From positions 248,001-312,000 of the forward strand of contig NZ_LN884298.1 of the NCBI RefSeq assembly GCF_001403875.1: a stretch of 64,000 nucleotides of DNA, given 5' to 3'. Shown one piece after another: positions 14,713 to 23,395 of this stretch. Position 1 is the stretch's first letter. The number at the start of each line of letters is the position of its first letter. The stretch is from Paenibacillus ihumii. GTDB taxonomy: Bacteria > Bacillota > Bacilli > Paenibacillales > Paenibacillaceae. Both the position numbers and the translations under genes were made by a program. The notes under the pieces were generated by a model. The model did not search any database and was not told the origin of the DNA. It saw nothing but the letters and a program-made list of their open reading frames with translations.

Positions 14713-16584
14713 CTACCTGGAAAGAGCTTCTATCCTCTTGCGAAGCTCCGCAATCCTCCCCATCAGCTCGGCCCGTTCCTCAGGTAATTGCGGTTCCTCC
14801 TGGCCCATGAGGAACGCCAGCTCCAGCTTAAGGCGCTCCCGCTCATTCTCTGCCCATTGACCGGCCGGATCCAGCCGGTTCGTGCGGTCCCTGGATTCAT
14901 ACTCCTCCACCGTGCCGGGGAACCACACCGGATCCTTCCGGCCATCCAGCAGCAGCAGCCGATTGCAGACCTTGCGGGCCAAGTACCTGTCATGCGTTAC
15001 GATCATCAGCGCGCCCGGATAGGAGCACAGCGCTTCCTCGACGACCTCCCGCGTGTCGATGTCCAGATAGTTCGTCGGCTCGTCGAGGATAAGCAGATTG
15101 GCTCTGCCAAAAAACAGCCTCAAAAATGCGACCCGGCATTTCTCGCCCATGCTCAAATCTCCTATTTTCTTATACACCTCATCTCTCGAAAATAAGAAGC
15201 AGCCCAGAATGGTCCTCGCGTGCGACTCCGTCATGCCCGGCAGCATCAGCAGGCTGTCCAGAATGCTTATACTCTCATCCAGATTGTGAAGCTCCTGGGC
15301 GAAATACCCGACCGAGGCCTGCGGATGCAGGGCTACCGTGCCTGATAAAGGGCTGAGCTGGCCGGTAACCAGCTTCATTAATGTGGACTTGCCCGTCCCG
15401 TTTGGCCCCAGTACGCCGACCCGGTCCCCCCGCTCCACCTGCAGGCTGAAGCCCTTGAATAACGGATTGCCTCTCCCCTCTCCGGCAGCGGTGCCATACC
15501 CAAAAGTAATATCGTTCATCCGCAGCAGGGTCGACGCCGCAAATGCGCCCTCCTGTAAATTCATCCGGAGCGTCTTGGCCTCGCGGGGCTTCTCTACCCG
15601 ATCCCGTTCCAGTCTCTCCAGCTCCTTCTGCTTCGCATGATAACGTGAAATATTCTTTTTCGCCTTCGCTTTGTAGAAGCTGGCGGTGATAGCGACATCT
15701 AAGTTATCGGCGCGAGCAGCGTTGTGTGCCTGGTGGAACCACTCCTGATAGCGCCGGATCGATTGCTCCAGAGCCTGCTTAGCCTGCTCCTGCTTCTTGT
15801 ACAGCGTCATTTGAGTACGCCGTTCCAGCTCCTTCTGCCGGCGATAATCGCTGTAGCCGCCGGAATAGCGCCGGCATCCGTTCACCTGCAGCTCCAGTAC
15901 GGACGTAGCCGTCCGATCCATGAACGTCCGGTCATGCGATACGTACAGGATCGTTCCTTCATAGCTGCGGATCCACTCCTCCAGATCGCTCAGCGACTGG
16001 GTATCCAGATGGTTCGTCGGCTCATCCAGCAGGATAAACCTCGGCTCACGAACCATTAGGGCGGCCAATTGGGCCCTCGTCTTTTGACCGCCGCTCAACC
16101 GGTCAAACGGCTGGCTCCACAGCTCCGGCGCCAGACCCATTTGTCCCAGACGCTTCTCTACCTTGACCTCCCAGTCATAGCCGCCCAGCTGCATGTAACG
16201 CTCATAAATCAAACCGTATCGCTCTACGCTGGCCTCAGAGGCATGGCCCGCTCCCATTTCGCTCTGCAAATGCTCCAGTTCCTTTTTCATCTCATAGATT
16301 TCCCCGGATCTGGACTGCACATATTCCAGCAGCGTTAATGGCGAATCGAGGTCCACCTGCTGCTCCATCCAGCCCCAGGCTTCCTGCGGCAGGAGCCGAT
16401 GAACGCGCCCCTCCTCAAAGCTGATCTTGCCCAGCAGGCCCTGCAGCAGAGTTGTCTTCCCGGAGCCGTTGCGGCCGAATAGCGCCACACGCTCCCCCTC
16501 GCTGATTTCAAACGAAACATCTGCAAACAGAACCTCTCCGTTCCATTCCTTCTTCAAATCCTTAACCGTTAAAACTATCGTCAT
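14713..16584 (-). CDS. ABC-F family ATPase, second copy (resistance-type candidate)
   Basis: A 623-residue protein with two ABC domains, no membrane segments, and a charged helical tether between them (about residues 240-330). NBD1: GRNGSGKTT, LSGGQKTR, DEPTNHLD. NBD2: GPNGTGKSTL, DEPTNYLD, and an altered signature LSMGEK in which the second Gly is Met. It differs strongly from the ABC-F at 8985, so it is not a recent duplicate. The ATG at 16584 overlaps the stop of a 41-codon upstream ORF, and a folded RNA with a U-tail lies further upstream. This layout suggests antibiotic-responsive control. The substrate antibiotic class cannot be read from the sequence. Confidence 0.88.
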   Translation of the reverse strand: MTIVLTVKDLKKEWNGEVLFADVSFEISEGERVALFGRNGSGKTTLLQGLLGKISFEEGRVHRLLPQEAWGWMEQQVDLDSPLTLLEYVQSRSGEIYEMKKELEHLQSEMGAGHASEASVERYGLIYERYMQLGGYDWEVKVEKRLGQMGLAPELWSQPFDRLSGGQKTRAQLAALMVREPRFILLDEPTNHLDTQSLSDLEEWIRSYEGTILYVSHDRTFMDRTATSVLELQVNGCRRYSGGYSDYRRQKELERRTQMTLYKKQEQAKQALEQSIRRYQEWFHQAHNAARADNLDVAITASFYKAKAKKNISRYHAKQKELERLERDRVEKPREAKTLRMNLQEGAFAASTLLRMNDITFGYGTAAGEGRGNPLFKGFSLQVERGDRVGVLGPNGTGKSTLMKLVTGQLSPLSGTVALHPQASVGYFAQELHNLDESISILDSLLMLPGMTESHARTILGCFLFSRDEVYKKIGDLSMGEKCRVAFLRLFFGRANLLILDEPTNYLDIDTREVVEEALCSYPGALMIVTHDRYLARKVCNRLLLLDGRKDPVWFPGTVEEYESRDRTNRLDPAGQWAENERERLKLELAFLMGQEEPQLPEERAELMGRIAELRKRIEALSR

Positions 16585-16706
16585 TCGACATCATCCCCCG
16601 TTCGCGATTGTATAACGCAAATAACCGTGGCCAGCGGCACACGGTCGGGTACGGGGAAATAGGGTACGGCCAACGGCGGAATAGAACGCCGTGCTAACAA
16701 GCGCAT
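16581..16706 (-). CDS. 41-residue ORF overlapping the ABC-F start, candidate leader peptide
   Basis: ATG at 16706 with GGAGTGA spaced seven bases away. The stop TGA (16583-16581) overlaps the ABC-F ATG (16584-16582), so the ORFs can be translationally coupled. The peptide begins MRLLARRSIPPLAVPYFPVP and is rich in Arg and Pro, residues that often slow translation. It has no domain similarity I recognise. It lies between the folded RNA (3' end near 16748) and the ABC-F gene, which would fit a regulatory leader. It is short, so chance cannot be excluded. Confidence 0.45.
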   Translation of the reverse strand: MRLLARRSIPPLAVPYFPVPDRVPLATVICVIQSRTGDDVE

Positions 16707-16747
16707 CCGTTCACTCCGTTCCTGATCTTATCCGTCTTTTGGCGTAC

Positions 16748-16875
16748 AAAAAAGAAGACCCTAAGTCGACACACGTATCCCTGACCGTCCCCCGATCTCT
16801 CGAGAGCTCCGCTTGCCTGCTGACAAGTTGTCTTTTATGGGAACGTGTTCTTACTCCATCGTCTAAGGGTCCTCC
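16748..16875 (-). ncRNA. Folded leader RNA or sRNA ending in a U-run, upstream of the second ABC-F gene
   Basis: Read on the minus strand, three nested elements are visible. The outer stem is GAGGACCCT (16874-16866) with AGGGTCTTC (16762-16754), directly followed by six U. The second stem pairs ACACGTTCCC (16848-16839) with GGGATACGTGT (16781-16771), leaving one bulged base. The centre holds CTTG/CAAG and the palindrome CTCTCGAGAG (16806-16797). The whole is about 128 nt and ends like an intrinsic terminator. It matches no riboswitch, T-box or SRP RNA pattern I know. It may be an antibiotic-sensing attenuator or an independent small RNA. Confidence 0.6.
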
Positions 16876-16957
16876 TGAATTGTTAAAATAGTGATTTCCT
16901 AATCCTCTTCTATTATTACCATGAATTTCAATCGAGAGCAAGCTTGCTTAACGAAAT

Positions 16958-18871
16958 TTATCCGACTTCGAGATCGAATCCGCCTTTGGAGAATTGGCTG
17001 TTATACAGATCAGCATAGAATCCGCCTTGCGCAAGCAGCTCATCATGAGTGCCCTGCTCAATGACTGAGCCTTGGTTCATCACCAGAATCATATCCGCGT
17101 CCTTGATCGTCGATAAGCGGTGTGCAATGACAAAGCTCGTACGACCCTTCATCAGCTCGTTCATCGCCTTCTGGATATAAATCTCCGTCCGCGTGTCCAC
17201 GCTGCTCGTCGCTTCATCAAGAATAAGAATGGCCGGATCAGCGAGAACGGCCCGTGCAATCGTCAGCAGCTGCTTCTGGCCTTGGGAGATGTTCGACGCC
17301 TCCTCGTTCAGGATCGTGTCATATCCGTCCGGCAGCGTGCGGATGAAATGGTCGGCATGCGCCGTCTTCGCCGCCTCGATAATCTCCTCCTCCGTTGCTC
17401 CCTCCCGCCCGTAGGCGATGTTGTCGCGGATCGTACCGTTGAACAGCCATGTATCCTGCAGTACCATCCCGAACAGACTGCGCAAATCGCCGCGGCTCAT
17501 ATCGGTAATATTGACCCCGTCGATCGTAATCGATCCGCCGTTGACTTCGTAGAAGCGCATCAGCAGATTGATCAGCGTCGTCTTCCCGGCGCCCGTAGGG
17601 CCTACAATCGCAATCGTCTGACCCTTCGAGGCATGGATGTTCATATCCTCGATCAGCACAGCCTGATCCTGGTAACCAAAGCGCACATGATTGAAGGACA
17701 CCTCCCCTTGCGGATCTTTGATTGTAACAGGATTAGCCGGATCAGGAATCTCCTCAGCCTCATCCATCACCTCGAATACCCGCTCCGAGGATGCGACGGT
17801 GGATTGAATGATATTAGCGATATTAGCCGTCTGCGCGATCGGCTGGGACAGCTGTCTCGTATATTGGATGAACGCCTGCACGTCACCGATCTTGATTCTT
17901 TCCTTCAGGACCAGAATACCGCCTACCACGGCAACGAGCACATAGCCGATGTTGCCGATGAAGCTCATGATCGGCATGATCACGCCGGAGATGAATTGCG
18001 CTTTCCAGCCCGCTTCATACAGCCGCTCGTTGATCTCGCTGAATTGCTGGAGCGATTGCTGCTCGCGGCCGAAGGCCTTCACCACTTTGTGGCCGGTGTA
18101 CATCTCCTCCACATGGCCGTTGAGCAATCCCAGCTCCTTCTGCTGGCGAACGAACTGCTGCTGGGAACGCTTCGCGATCGAGGTGATCGCCGCGATGCTC
18201 AGCGGAATCGTCAATATCGCGATCAGCGTCATAAGCGGACTGATGGAGAGCATCATCACAATGACGCCAATGATAGTCAGGACCGACGATATGAGCTGTG
18301 TCATGCTCTGCTGCAGGGTGGAGCTGATATTGTCCATATCGTTCGTTACCCGGCTCAGAATTTCGCCGTGTGTTCTGGCATCATAATACTTGAGCGGGAG
18401 CCGCGACAGCTTGTCGTTGACCTGCTTCCGCAAATTATAGACAGTCTTCTGGGAGACGTCCGCCATTAAATACTGCTGGAAGTAGCTGAATAATGAACTC
18501 AATAAGTACAGTCCAAGCAAATAAAGAATGATTCTCCCGATCGCATCGAAATCGATGGCAGCACCCGGTACGCCCTGTATCTTGCCCATAATGCCTTCAA
18601 ACAGCACGTTGGTGGCGTCCCCCATGACCCGCGGGCTCAGAATGGCAAAGACCGTGCTAAGGACAGCCATAAGCACAACAGAGCCTAATTGCAGCCTGAA
18701 CGGACGCATGTAGGTCATTAGCCGCTTGAGCGTGCCTTTGAAATCCTTCGCCTTCTCGACCGGCATGCCCATGCCCGGGCCGCCATGGCCGCCAGGCCCG
18801 CCATGGCCCCGGCCGCCTTTTCCGCCGAAACCGCCGGGTTTCCTTGCACTTTGATTATGGCTCTGGCTCAT
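16958..18871 (-). CDS. Heterodimeric ABC exporter, subunit with Gly-rich N-terminus
   Basis: A 637-residue half-transporter (YfiC/BmrD type): six-helix membrane domain about 55-360, ATPase domain about 385-630. Walker A GPTGAGKTT, Walker B LILDEATSS with the catalytic Glu kept, and a non-standard signature ISQGQ. The first 35 residues form an unusual Gly/His/Pro-rich tail (GGRGHGGPGGHGGPGMG). It overlaps the preceding partner gene by 4 bases and, with it, should export drugs or lipid-like compounds. The MarR repressor heading the operon supports a drug-response role. Confidence 0.88.
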   Translation of the reverse strand: MSQSHNQSARKPGGFGGKGGRGHGGPGGHGGPGMGMPVEKAKDFKGTLKRLMTYMRPFRLQLGSVVLMAVLSTVFAILSPRVMGDATNVLFEGIMGKIQGVPGAAIDFDAIGRIILYLLGLYLLSSLFSYFQQYLMADVSQKTVYNLRKQVNDKLSRLPLKYYDARTHGEILSRVTNDMDNISSTLQQSMTQLISSVLTIIGVIVMMLSISPLMTLIAILTIPLSIAAITSIAKRSQQQFVRQQKELGLLNGHVEEMYTGHKVVKAFGREQQSLQQFSEINERLYEAGWKAQFISGVIMPIMSFIGNIGYVLVAVVGGILVLKERIKIGDVQAFIQYTRQLSQPIAQTANIANIIQSTVASSERVFEVMDEAEEIPDPANPVTIKDPQGEVSFNHVRFGYQDQAVLIEDMNIHASKGQTIAIVGPTGAGKTTLINLLMRFYEVNGGSITIDGVNITDMSRGDLRSLFGMVLQDTWLFNGTIRDNIAYGREGATEEEIIEAAKTAHADHFIRTLPDGYDTILNEEASNISQGQKQLLTIARAVLADPAILILDEATSSVDTRTEIYIQKAMNELMKGRTSFVIAHRLSTIKDADMILVMNQGSVIEQGTHDELLAQGGFYADLYNSQFSKGGFDLEVG

Positions 18872-20595
18872 GCGATCTCCTCCTCTGAAAGCTGGGACAG
18901 GACGATTTCCCGATACACGTCGCAGGTCTCCATTAGCTCCTGATGCTTCCCGATGCCGGCGATTCTGCTCTCATCCATGACGATGATTTGATCGGCATCC
19001 AGCACAGTGCTCACCCGTTGGGCTACGATAATCACGGTGGATTCCTGCGTCTCCTGCTTCAGCGCCGCCCGCAACCTGGAATCCGTCTTGAAATCGAGCG
19101 CCGAGAAGCTGTCGTCGAAGATGTAAATTTCCGCCTGGCGCACCAGCGCCCGAGCGATGGAGAGACGCTGCTTCTGTCCGCCGGAGACATTGGTGCCGCC
19201 CTGCGCGATCGGACTATCATACCCCTGCTCCATTTTTGAAATGAAATCTGCAGCCTGGGCGATCTCCGCCGCATGCCGGACTTCCTCATCGCTGGCGTCC
19301 TCTTTGCCATACCGAATATTGTCGCTGATCGTTCCGGTAAAGAGAACGGCTTGTTGCGGAACAAAGCCGATCTTCGCGCGCAGCTTCTGCTGGGACATCT
19401 CCCTGACATCGATGCCGTTAACCAGCACGCGGCCCTCGTTCACGTCATAGAATCTCGGGATGAGATTGATCAGCGTAGATTTGCCGGAGCCTGTGCCGCC
19501 GATGATCGCCGTCACCTCGCCCGGGCGGGCGGCGAAGCTGATATCCTGAATCGCCGGCTTCTCGGCTCCAGGATAGCTGAAGGACACGTTCTGGAACTCG
19601 ACATGGCCTTTCTGTCCGGTTGCGGGAGCCGTGGTCTCCGCGTCGTTAATGACCGGAGCCATGTCCAGAACCTCATTGATACGGACGGCCGATGCCGACG
19701 CGCGCGGAATCATTACGAACATCATAGAAACCATCAGGAGCGAGAACATGATCTGCATTGCATATTGCAGAAATGCCATCAAGTCTCCGACCTGCATCGA
19801 TTCCGCCTGAATGCGAAGCCCGCCGAACCAAATGATCGCGACCGACGACAGATTCATTACCAGCATCATGATCGGCATCATGAAAGCCATAATTTTATTC
19901 ACTTTGATCGAGGTATCCGTCAGGTCATAGTTCGCTTCATCAAAACGCATTTTCTCATGCTGAACGCGGTTGAAGGAGCGAATGACGCGAATTCCCGTCA
20001 GATTCTCCCGCATAACGAGGTTCAGCTTGTCGATTTTCTTCTGAATGGCTTTGAATAAGGGAATCCCTTTCCGGGCAATCAGGAAGACCGCCAGCGCCAG
20101 CACAGGAAGTATTACCACGAAGATTAGCGATAGCGTCGCATCTTTGGAGACAGCCATAATAATACCGCCGATACAGAGCATCGGGGCCATGACCATCATC
20201 CGCAGCATCATGATCAGCACCTGCTGGATTTGCGTAATGTCATTCGTAGTGCGCGTAATCAAAGACGCTGTTCCGACCTTGTCGAATTCCTCCAGGGAGA
20301 AATTCTCGACATGATTAAATACTTTGGCGCGCAGCAGCTTCCCGAATCCTGTTGCCGCCCTGGACGAGAAATAACTCGCCGCAATGGAGCACAGCATGCC
20401 CCCGAGGGCGACCAGAAGCATGACGGAGCCTACCTTCCATATATAGGGGGTATCTCCGTTCACAACGCCTATATCCACGATATCCGCCATTAACGTGGGC
20501 AGATACAGCTCGGACAGCGATTGAAAAAACACCAGCACGAGTACGGCGAGTATCGGCAGCCAGAACGGCTTCACAAATCGAAAAAGCTTGATCAT
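18868..20595 (-). CDS. Heterodimeric ABC exporter, partner subunit
   Basis: A 575-residue half-transporter (YfiB/BmrC type) with membrane domain about 10-310 and an ATPase domain with Walker A GGTGSGKST and a canonical signature VSGGQ. Walker B reads IFDDSFS, with Asp in place of the catalytic Glu. Together with the altered signature of the other subunit, this gives one canonical and one degenerate ATP site, the hallmark of heterodimeric exporters. ATGA overlaps link it to both the MarR gene and the next subunit. Confidence 0.88.
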   Translation of the reverse strand: MIKLFRFVKPFWLPILAVLVLVFFQSLSELYLPTLMADIVDIGVVNGDTPYIWKVGSVMLLVALGGMLCSIAASYFSSRAATGFGKLLRAKVFNHVENFSLEEFDKVGTASLITRTTNDITQIQQVLIMMLRMMVMAPMLCIGGIIMAVSKDATLSLIFVVILPVLALAVFLIARKGIPLFKAIQKKIDKLNLVMRENLTGIRVIRSFNRVQHEKMRFDEANYDLTDTSIKVNKIMAFMMPIMMLVMNLSSVAIIWFGGLRIQAESMQVGDLMAFLQYAMQIMFSLLMVSMMFVMIPRASASAVRINEVLDMAPVINDAETTAPATGQKGHVEFQNVSFSYPGAEKPAIQDISFAARPGEVTAIIGGTGSGKSTLINLIPRFYDVNEGRVLVNGIDVREMSQQKLRAKIGFVPQQAVLFTGTISDNIRYGKEDASDEEVRHAAEIAQAADFISKMEQGYDSPIAQGGTNVSGGQKQRLSIARALVRQAEIYIFDDSFSALDFKTDSRLRAALKQETQESTVIIVAQRVSTVLDADQIIVMDESRIAGIGKHQELMETCDVYREIVLSQLSEEEIA

Positions 20596-21083
20596 CGTCC
20601 ATCATCTCCACTCTCTCTATCAATATCGCGCTTCTCTTTCAAACGGGCTTCCAGATGCTCGTAGACCTGTTCCAGCAGCGAGGCCAACTGCTCGGTCTTC
20701 TCTTCTCCCAGATACTCATACAGCTCCTTGAATCGCCGGGCCACATCCTCCCGGGCTTGCTTCGTCATCGCCATCCCCTTCTCCGTCAGCCTGACCCTGA
20801 CCACGCGCCGATCCTCCTGATCGTTATATCTGGCAACCAGACCCTCGCGTTCCAAGCCCTTGATCAACTGGGTTATCGTCGGAGAAGTGACCTCCATCAT
20901 GGCGCTGAGCGAAGAAATGGAGGAGCCTCGCTCATCCTGAGCACACCCCCGCTGAATGCACATCAGCATCTTGATTTCGCTATGATTCAAGCCGTTGATC
21001 GCCAGCTTGTGCCATTCTGCACGGCGAAAACGTTGAATCGCCTCAATAAGTCGCTGGGCTACAGAATCGTCGCCCATAAACAC
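20592..21083 (-). CDS. MarR-family regulator of the exporter operon
   Basis: A 163-residue MarR winged helix. Visible are the helix-turn-helix ISSLSAMMEVTSPTITQLIK and the wing (RYNDQEDRRVVRVRLTEKG). Its stop overlaps the first exporter gene, so the regulator and pump are one operon, as is usual for MarR-controlled efflux. GTG at 21083 has GGAGGGG eight bases upstream; the ATG at 21077 would be spaced fourteen. An inverted repeat in the promoter region could be its operator. Confidence 0.88.
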   Translation of the reverse strand: MFMGDDSVAQRLIEAIQRFRRAEWHKLAINGLNHSEIKMLMCIQRGCAQDERGSSISSLSAMMEVTSPTITQLIKGLEREGLVARYNDQEDRRVVRVRLTEKGMAMTKQAREDVARRFKELYEYLGEEKTEQLASLLEQVYEHLEARLKEKRDIDRESGDDGR

Positions 21084-21119
21084 GTGATCATCCCCTCCAA
21101 ATTTATTTATACTATTTAA

Positions 21120-21154
21120 TAATTAGTAATCCTATTTATTAGTATACCTAATTA
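21120..21154. promoter_or_regulatory. Candidate MarR operator
   Basis: TAATTAG (21120-21126) and CTAATTA (21148-21154) form an inverted repeat in very AT-rich DNA just upstream of the MarR gene. ATTAGTA also occurs twice in direct orientation. Operator function is inferred from position. Confidence 0.4.
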
Positions 21155-21171
21155 TATTTCTGCCATTTTTT

Positions 21172-21257
21172 AAAGTCAAATATCTGAACTTCAAAGTCAA
21201 GGATCCATTTTGTAAAGTGAAGTATCCGTTTTTGCAAAGTCAAGGACCTGAGAACCA
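21172..21257. repeat. Tandem repeat, 21-22 bp unit, four copies
   Basis: AAAGTCAA or AAAGTGAA recurs at 21172, 21193, 21214 and 21236, followed each time by a variable TATC/GATCC-type half. Confidence 0.75.
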
Positions 21258-21336
21258 GCAAAATTATCATGGCTCGCAAGGACAGCACACTGCATAAAAA
21301 GAGATCCTTCCCCAGCCCGCTAGCAGCATCTCGTTG

Positions 21337-21442
21337 GCAGCATCACGCCGACTGTATCTGCTGGCGGTAAATCATTAGCAGCATCACGCCGACTGTATCT
21401 CGCTGGCAGTATCTCGTTGGCAGCATCACGCCGACTGTATCT
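21337..21442. repeat. Direct repeats, 41-42 bp period, three copies
   Basis: The 23-bp word beginning GCAGCATCACGCCGACTGTA occurs at 21337, 21378 and 21420, separated by degenerate CTGGCAGTATCTCGTT-like sequence. Confidence 0.8.
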
Positions 21443-21520
21443 GCTGGCAGTATCTCGTTGGCAAACCGTTGCTGCCGATCACAAGTGGCAAACTACGATA
21501 TCGAACCCATAACACAAGCT

Positions 21521-21561
21521 CCCCGAGACCGGGATACGGAAAACGAGTCCCGGTCTCGGGG
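21521..21561. repeat. Perfect 14-bp inverted repeat
   Basis: CCCCGAGACCGGGA (21521-21534) and TCCCGGTCTCGGGG (21548-21561) with a 13-base loop. Neither side has a T-run, so it is not a standard terminator. Confidence 0.8.
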
Positions 21562-21721
21562 TTGAGGCATGAGACTGAGACTGCGACCTGATACCGAGAC
21601 AACGAGATGAGAAACCGAGACTGTAACAACGAGACGTTTGACCGAGAATGGGGGCGAGATTGAGATTAAAATTAGGAGGGGGCCGAGAGTGTGGCCGAGA
21701 GCGAGAATAAGACGAGGTAGA

Positions 21722-21826
21722 CGTGGTACCGAGAGTGCGATCAGAGCGAGAGCGAGGTCATATCGTGGTACCGAGAGTGTGATCAGAGCGAGAGTGAGGT
21801 CATGTCATGGTACCGAGGTTGTGATC
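21722..21826. repeat. Tandem repeat, 42 bp unit, two and a half copies
   Basis: Units beginning GTGGTACCGAGAGTG occur from 21722 and 21764, and a diverged third from 21806. Confidence 0.8.
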
Positions 21827-22154
21827 TCGAGAGCGTAACTCTATAACGAAGCTCACAAGCGCTATTAGTGTAAAAATAGCCTCTGTCAAAATGTAACGAA
21901 TACAGGTAACGTTATATCATTTGTTTACTGCCCCATGAAGGATATAAGCCATGAATAGAGTAACTGAGATTCGCTAGATTCAATACATTGGCAAATATGT
22001 TCAAATAACGTTGGTGAGCTTCGTTAGACTCGGACAAATCTTACATCCAGACGAACTCCTTCGACATACATCAGGGCCCGCCCGCATGGATGTGGTTGAC
22101 CACCGTCATAAGACACCAGGCGACCCGCGTCAGGAAGCCCTACGGACTTATAAC

Positions 22155-22263
22155 TATCCAGTGCATATCCAGTAATATCCAGCACATATCCAGCGCAAAT
22201 TCAGTGCAAATTCAGTGCAAATTCAGTGCAAATTCAGTGCATACCCAGCACATATCCAGTGCA
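22155..22263. repeat. Tandem repeat, 12 bp unit
   Basis: ATATCCAG and AAATTCAGTGCA variants recur about every 12 bases. Four consecutive near-perfect AAATTCAGTGC units occupy 22197-22240. Confidence 0.8.
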
Positions 22264-22285
22264 AAAAACCTCGCCGCAGGCGAGG
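22263..22285 (-). terminator. Terminator of pdaA
   Basis: CCTCGCC-GCA-GGCGAGG (22269-22285) followed, on the minus strand, by six T (22268-22263). It begins 17 bases past the pdaA stop. Confidence 0.85.
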
Positions 22286-22301
22286 CTCCAACCGATATGC
22301 T

Positions 22302-23120
22302 CTATTGTAAAAACGGCAGCTTGCTGCCATCCAGCTCAGGGAGGGCCCTGAACTCATAGCCTTGCCGGCGCGCTTCGTCGATAATGGCGCCTAGCGCCTC
22401 CATGTTATCCTTCGATACCGAATGGAGTAGGATAACGGCTCCCGGATGCAGCTGCCCTACGACCTTTTTAAATGCATAATCGCTTCCTTTCTGATCCTTC
22501 GTATCCCAGTCCTTATAGGCTGCCGACCAGAATACATTCGTGTACCCGAGCTCCTTCGTCACCCGAAGCGTACGCTCATTAAAAATCCCCCGAGGAGGAC
22601 GGAGATACCCCATATCGCCCTGGCCGGTCAAAGCTGCAATCCCCTTGTTCACCCGATCAAGCTCCTCCTTGATCTGCGCATCGGAGATGGTCGTCATGTC
22701 CGGGTGGCTCCAGGAGTGATTCCCGACGATATGCCCCTCCGACACCATCCGCTTTACAAGCTCAGGCTGATCCTTGACGAAATGCCCCGTGACAAAAAAA
22801 GCCGCCGGCACCTTCTTCGCCTTGAGCGTATCGAGTATCGGTCCCGTAAAGCCGTTCTCGTAGCCGTTGTCGAATGTCAGGAACAAATCCTTCCGCGAGG
22901 TATCACCCAGGAAAATGGCGCCGTGCTTGTCAATAATCGGCTTGAATCCCTCCTCGTTAATCGAGGGCAGCTGCCCGCCCACGCTGCGCTTGAAGCCGAA
23001 ATGATAAGGCCCGTCCGCCGCGGCTAACGCTGAGGCCTGAGCCGAAGCTATCGTCCCGATCGGCAGAAGGCCTGAGAGACAATAAGCCGCCAGTGCCGTT
23101 AACAACGCTATTCTCATCAT
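22302..23120 (-). CDS. pdaA: PdaA-like delta-lactam-biosynthetic polysaccharide deacetylase
   Basis: A 272-residue NodB-type deacetylase with a signal peptide (MMRIALLTALAAYCLSGLLP, cleavage after an Ala-rich stretch). The first catalytic motif reads LTFDNGYENG, with Asn in place of the second Asp, which is typical of PdaA. HSWSHPDM supplies the metal-binding His pair, and RPPRG and LLHSV are motifs 3 and 5. PdaA removes the acetyl group from N-acetylmuramic acid during muramic-delta-lactam formation in spore cortex, so this gene supports a spore-former. ATG 23120 has AAGGAGGG nine bases upstream; in-frame upstream starts lack a site. Confidence 0.88.
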   Translation of the reverse strand: MMRIALLTALAAYCLSGLLPIGTIASAQASALAAADGPYHFGFKRSVGGQLPSINEEGFKPIIDKHGAIFLGDTSRKDLFLTFDNGYENGFTGPILDTLKAKKVPAAFFVTGHFVKDQPELVKRMVSEGHIVGNHSWSHPDMTTISDAQIKEELDRVNKGIAALTGQGDMGYLRPPRGIFNERTLRVTKELGYTNVFWSAAYKDWDTKDQKGSDYAFKKVVGQLHPGAVILLHSVSKDNMEALGAIIDEARRQGYEFRALPELDGSKLPFLQ

Positions 23121-23230
23121 GGTTCGGTTCCCTCCTTTTGTCATCATGATAGGTCATTGTATTTTCCGCTGCCGGGACAAAAAATATGCACGATCACGCA
23201 AAATAAGGCTATCCCGAAGTCCATGATCGG

Positions 23231-23371
23231 ACTGCAGGGTAGCCCATCTTATCCAAGCCCATGCTCAGACTGCAGGGTAGCCTATCTTATCCAAGCCCAT
23301 GCCCAGACTGCAGATAGCCTATCTTATCCAAGCCCATGCCCAGACTGCAGATAGCCTGTCTTATTCCCAGA
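23231..23371. repeat. Tandem repeat, 37-38 bp unit, about 3.7 copies
   Basis: ACTGCAG begins units at 23231, 23269, 23307 and 23344, each followed by GGTAGCC or ATAGCC, TCTTATCCAAG and CCCATGC. It fills the spacer between pdaA and the next gene. Confidence 0.8.
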
Positions 23372-23395
23372 TTTAAAGCTATAAATCGCTAAGGT

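Larger units (their letters stand above)
21155..22262. other. Gene-free spacer of about 1.1 kb filled with short repeats
   Basis: No supported gene. It contains four tandem arrays (21172-21257, 21337-21442, 21722-21826, 22155-22263) and one long perfect inverted repeat (21521-21561). A short frame at 21638-21838 translates one array and has no ribosome site. Purine-rich CGAGA-type words dominate 21560-21840. Confidence 0.7.

Noticed and set aside
16748..16875. SRP RNA, T-box or known riboswitch
   Set aside because: The conserved SRP tetraloop segment, the T-box GGUGG sequence and familiar riboswitch cores are all absent.
17120..18469. A 449-residue open frame antisense to the ABC exporter gene
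   Set aside because: It lies wholly opposite a clear ABC transporter, has no ribosome site and a His/Arg-rich composition typical of antisense translation.
21638..21838. A 66-residue Arg-rich frame
   Set aside because: It translates the purine-rich 42-bp array and has no start signals.
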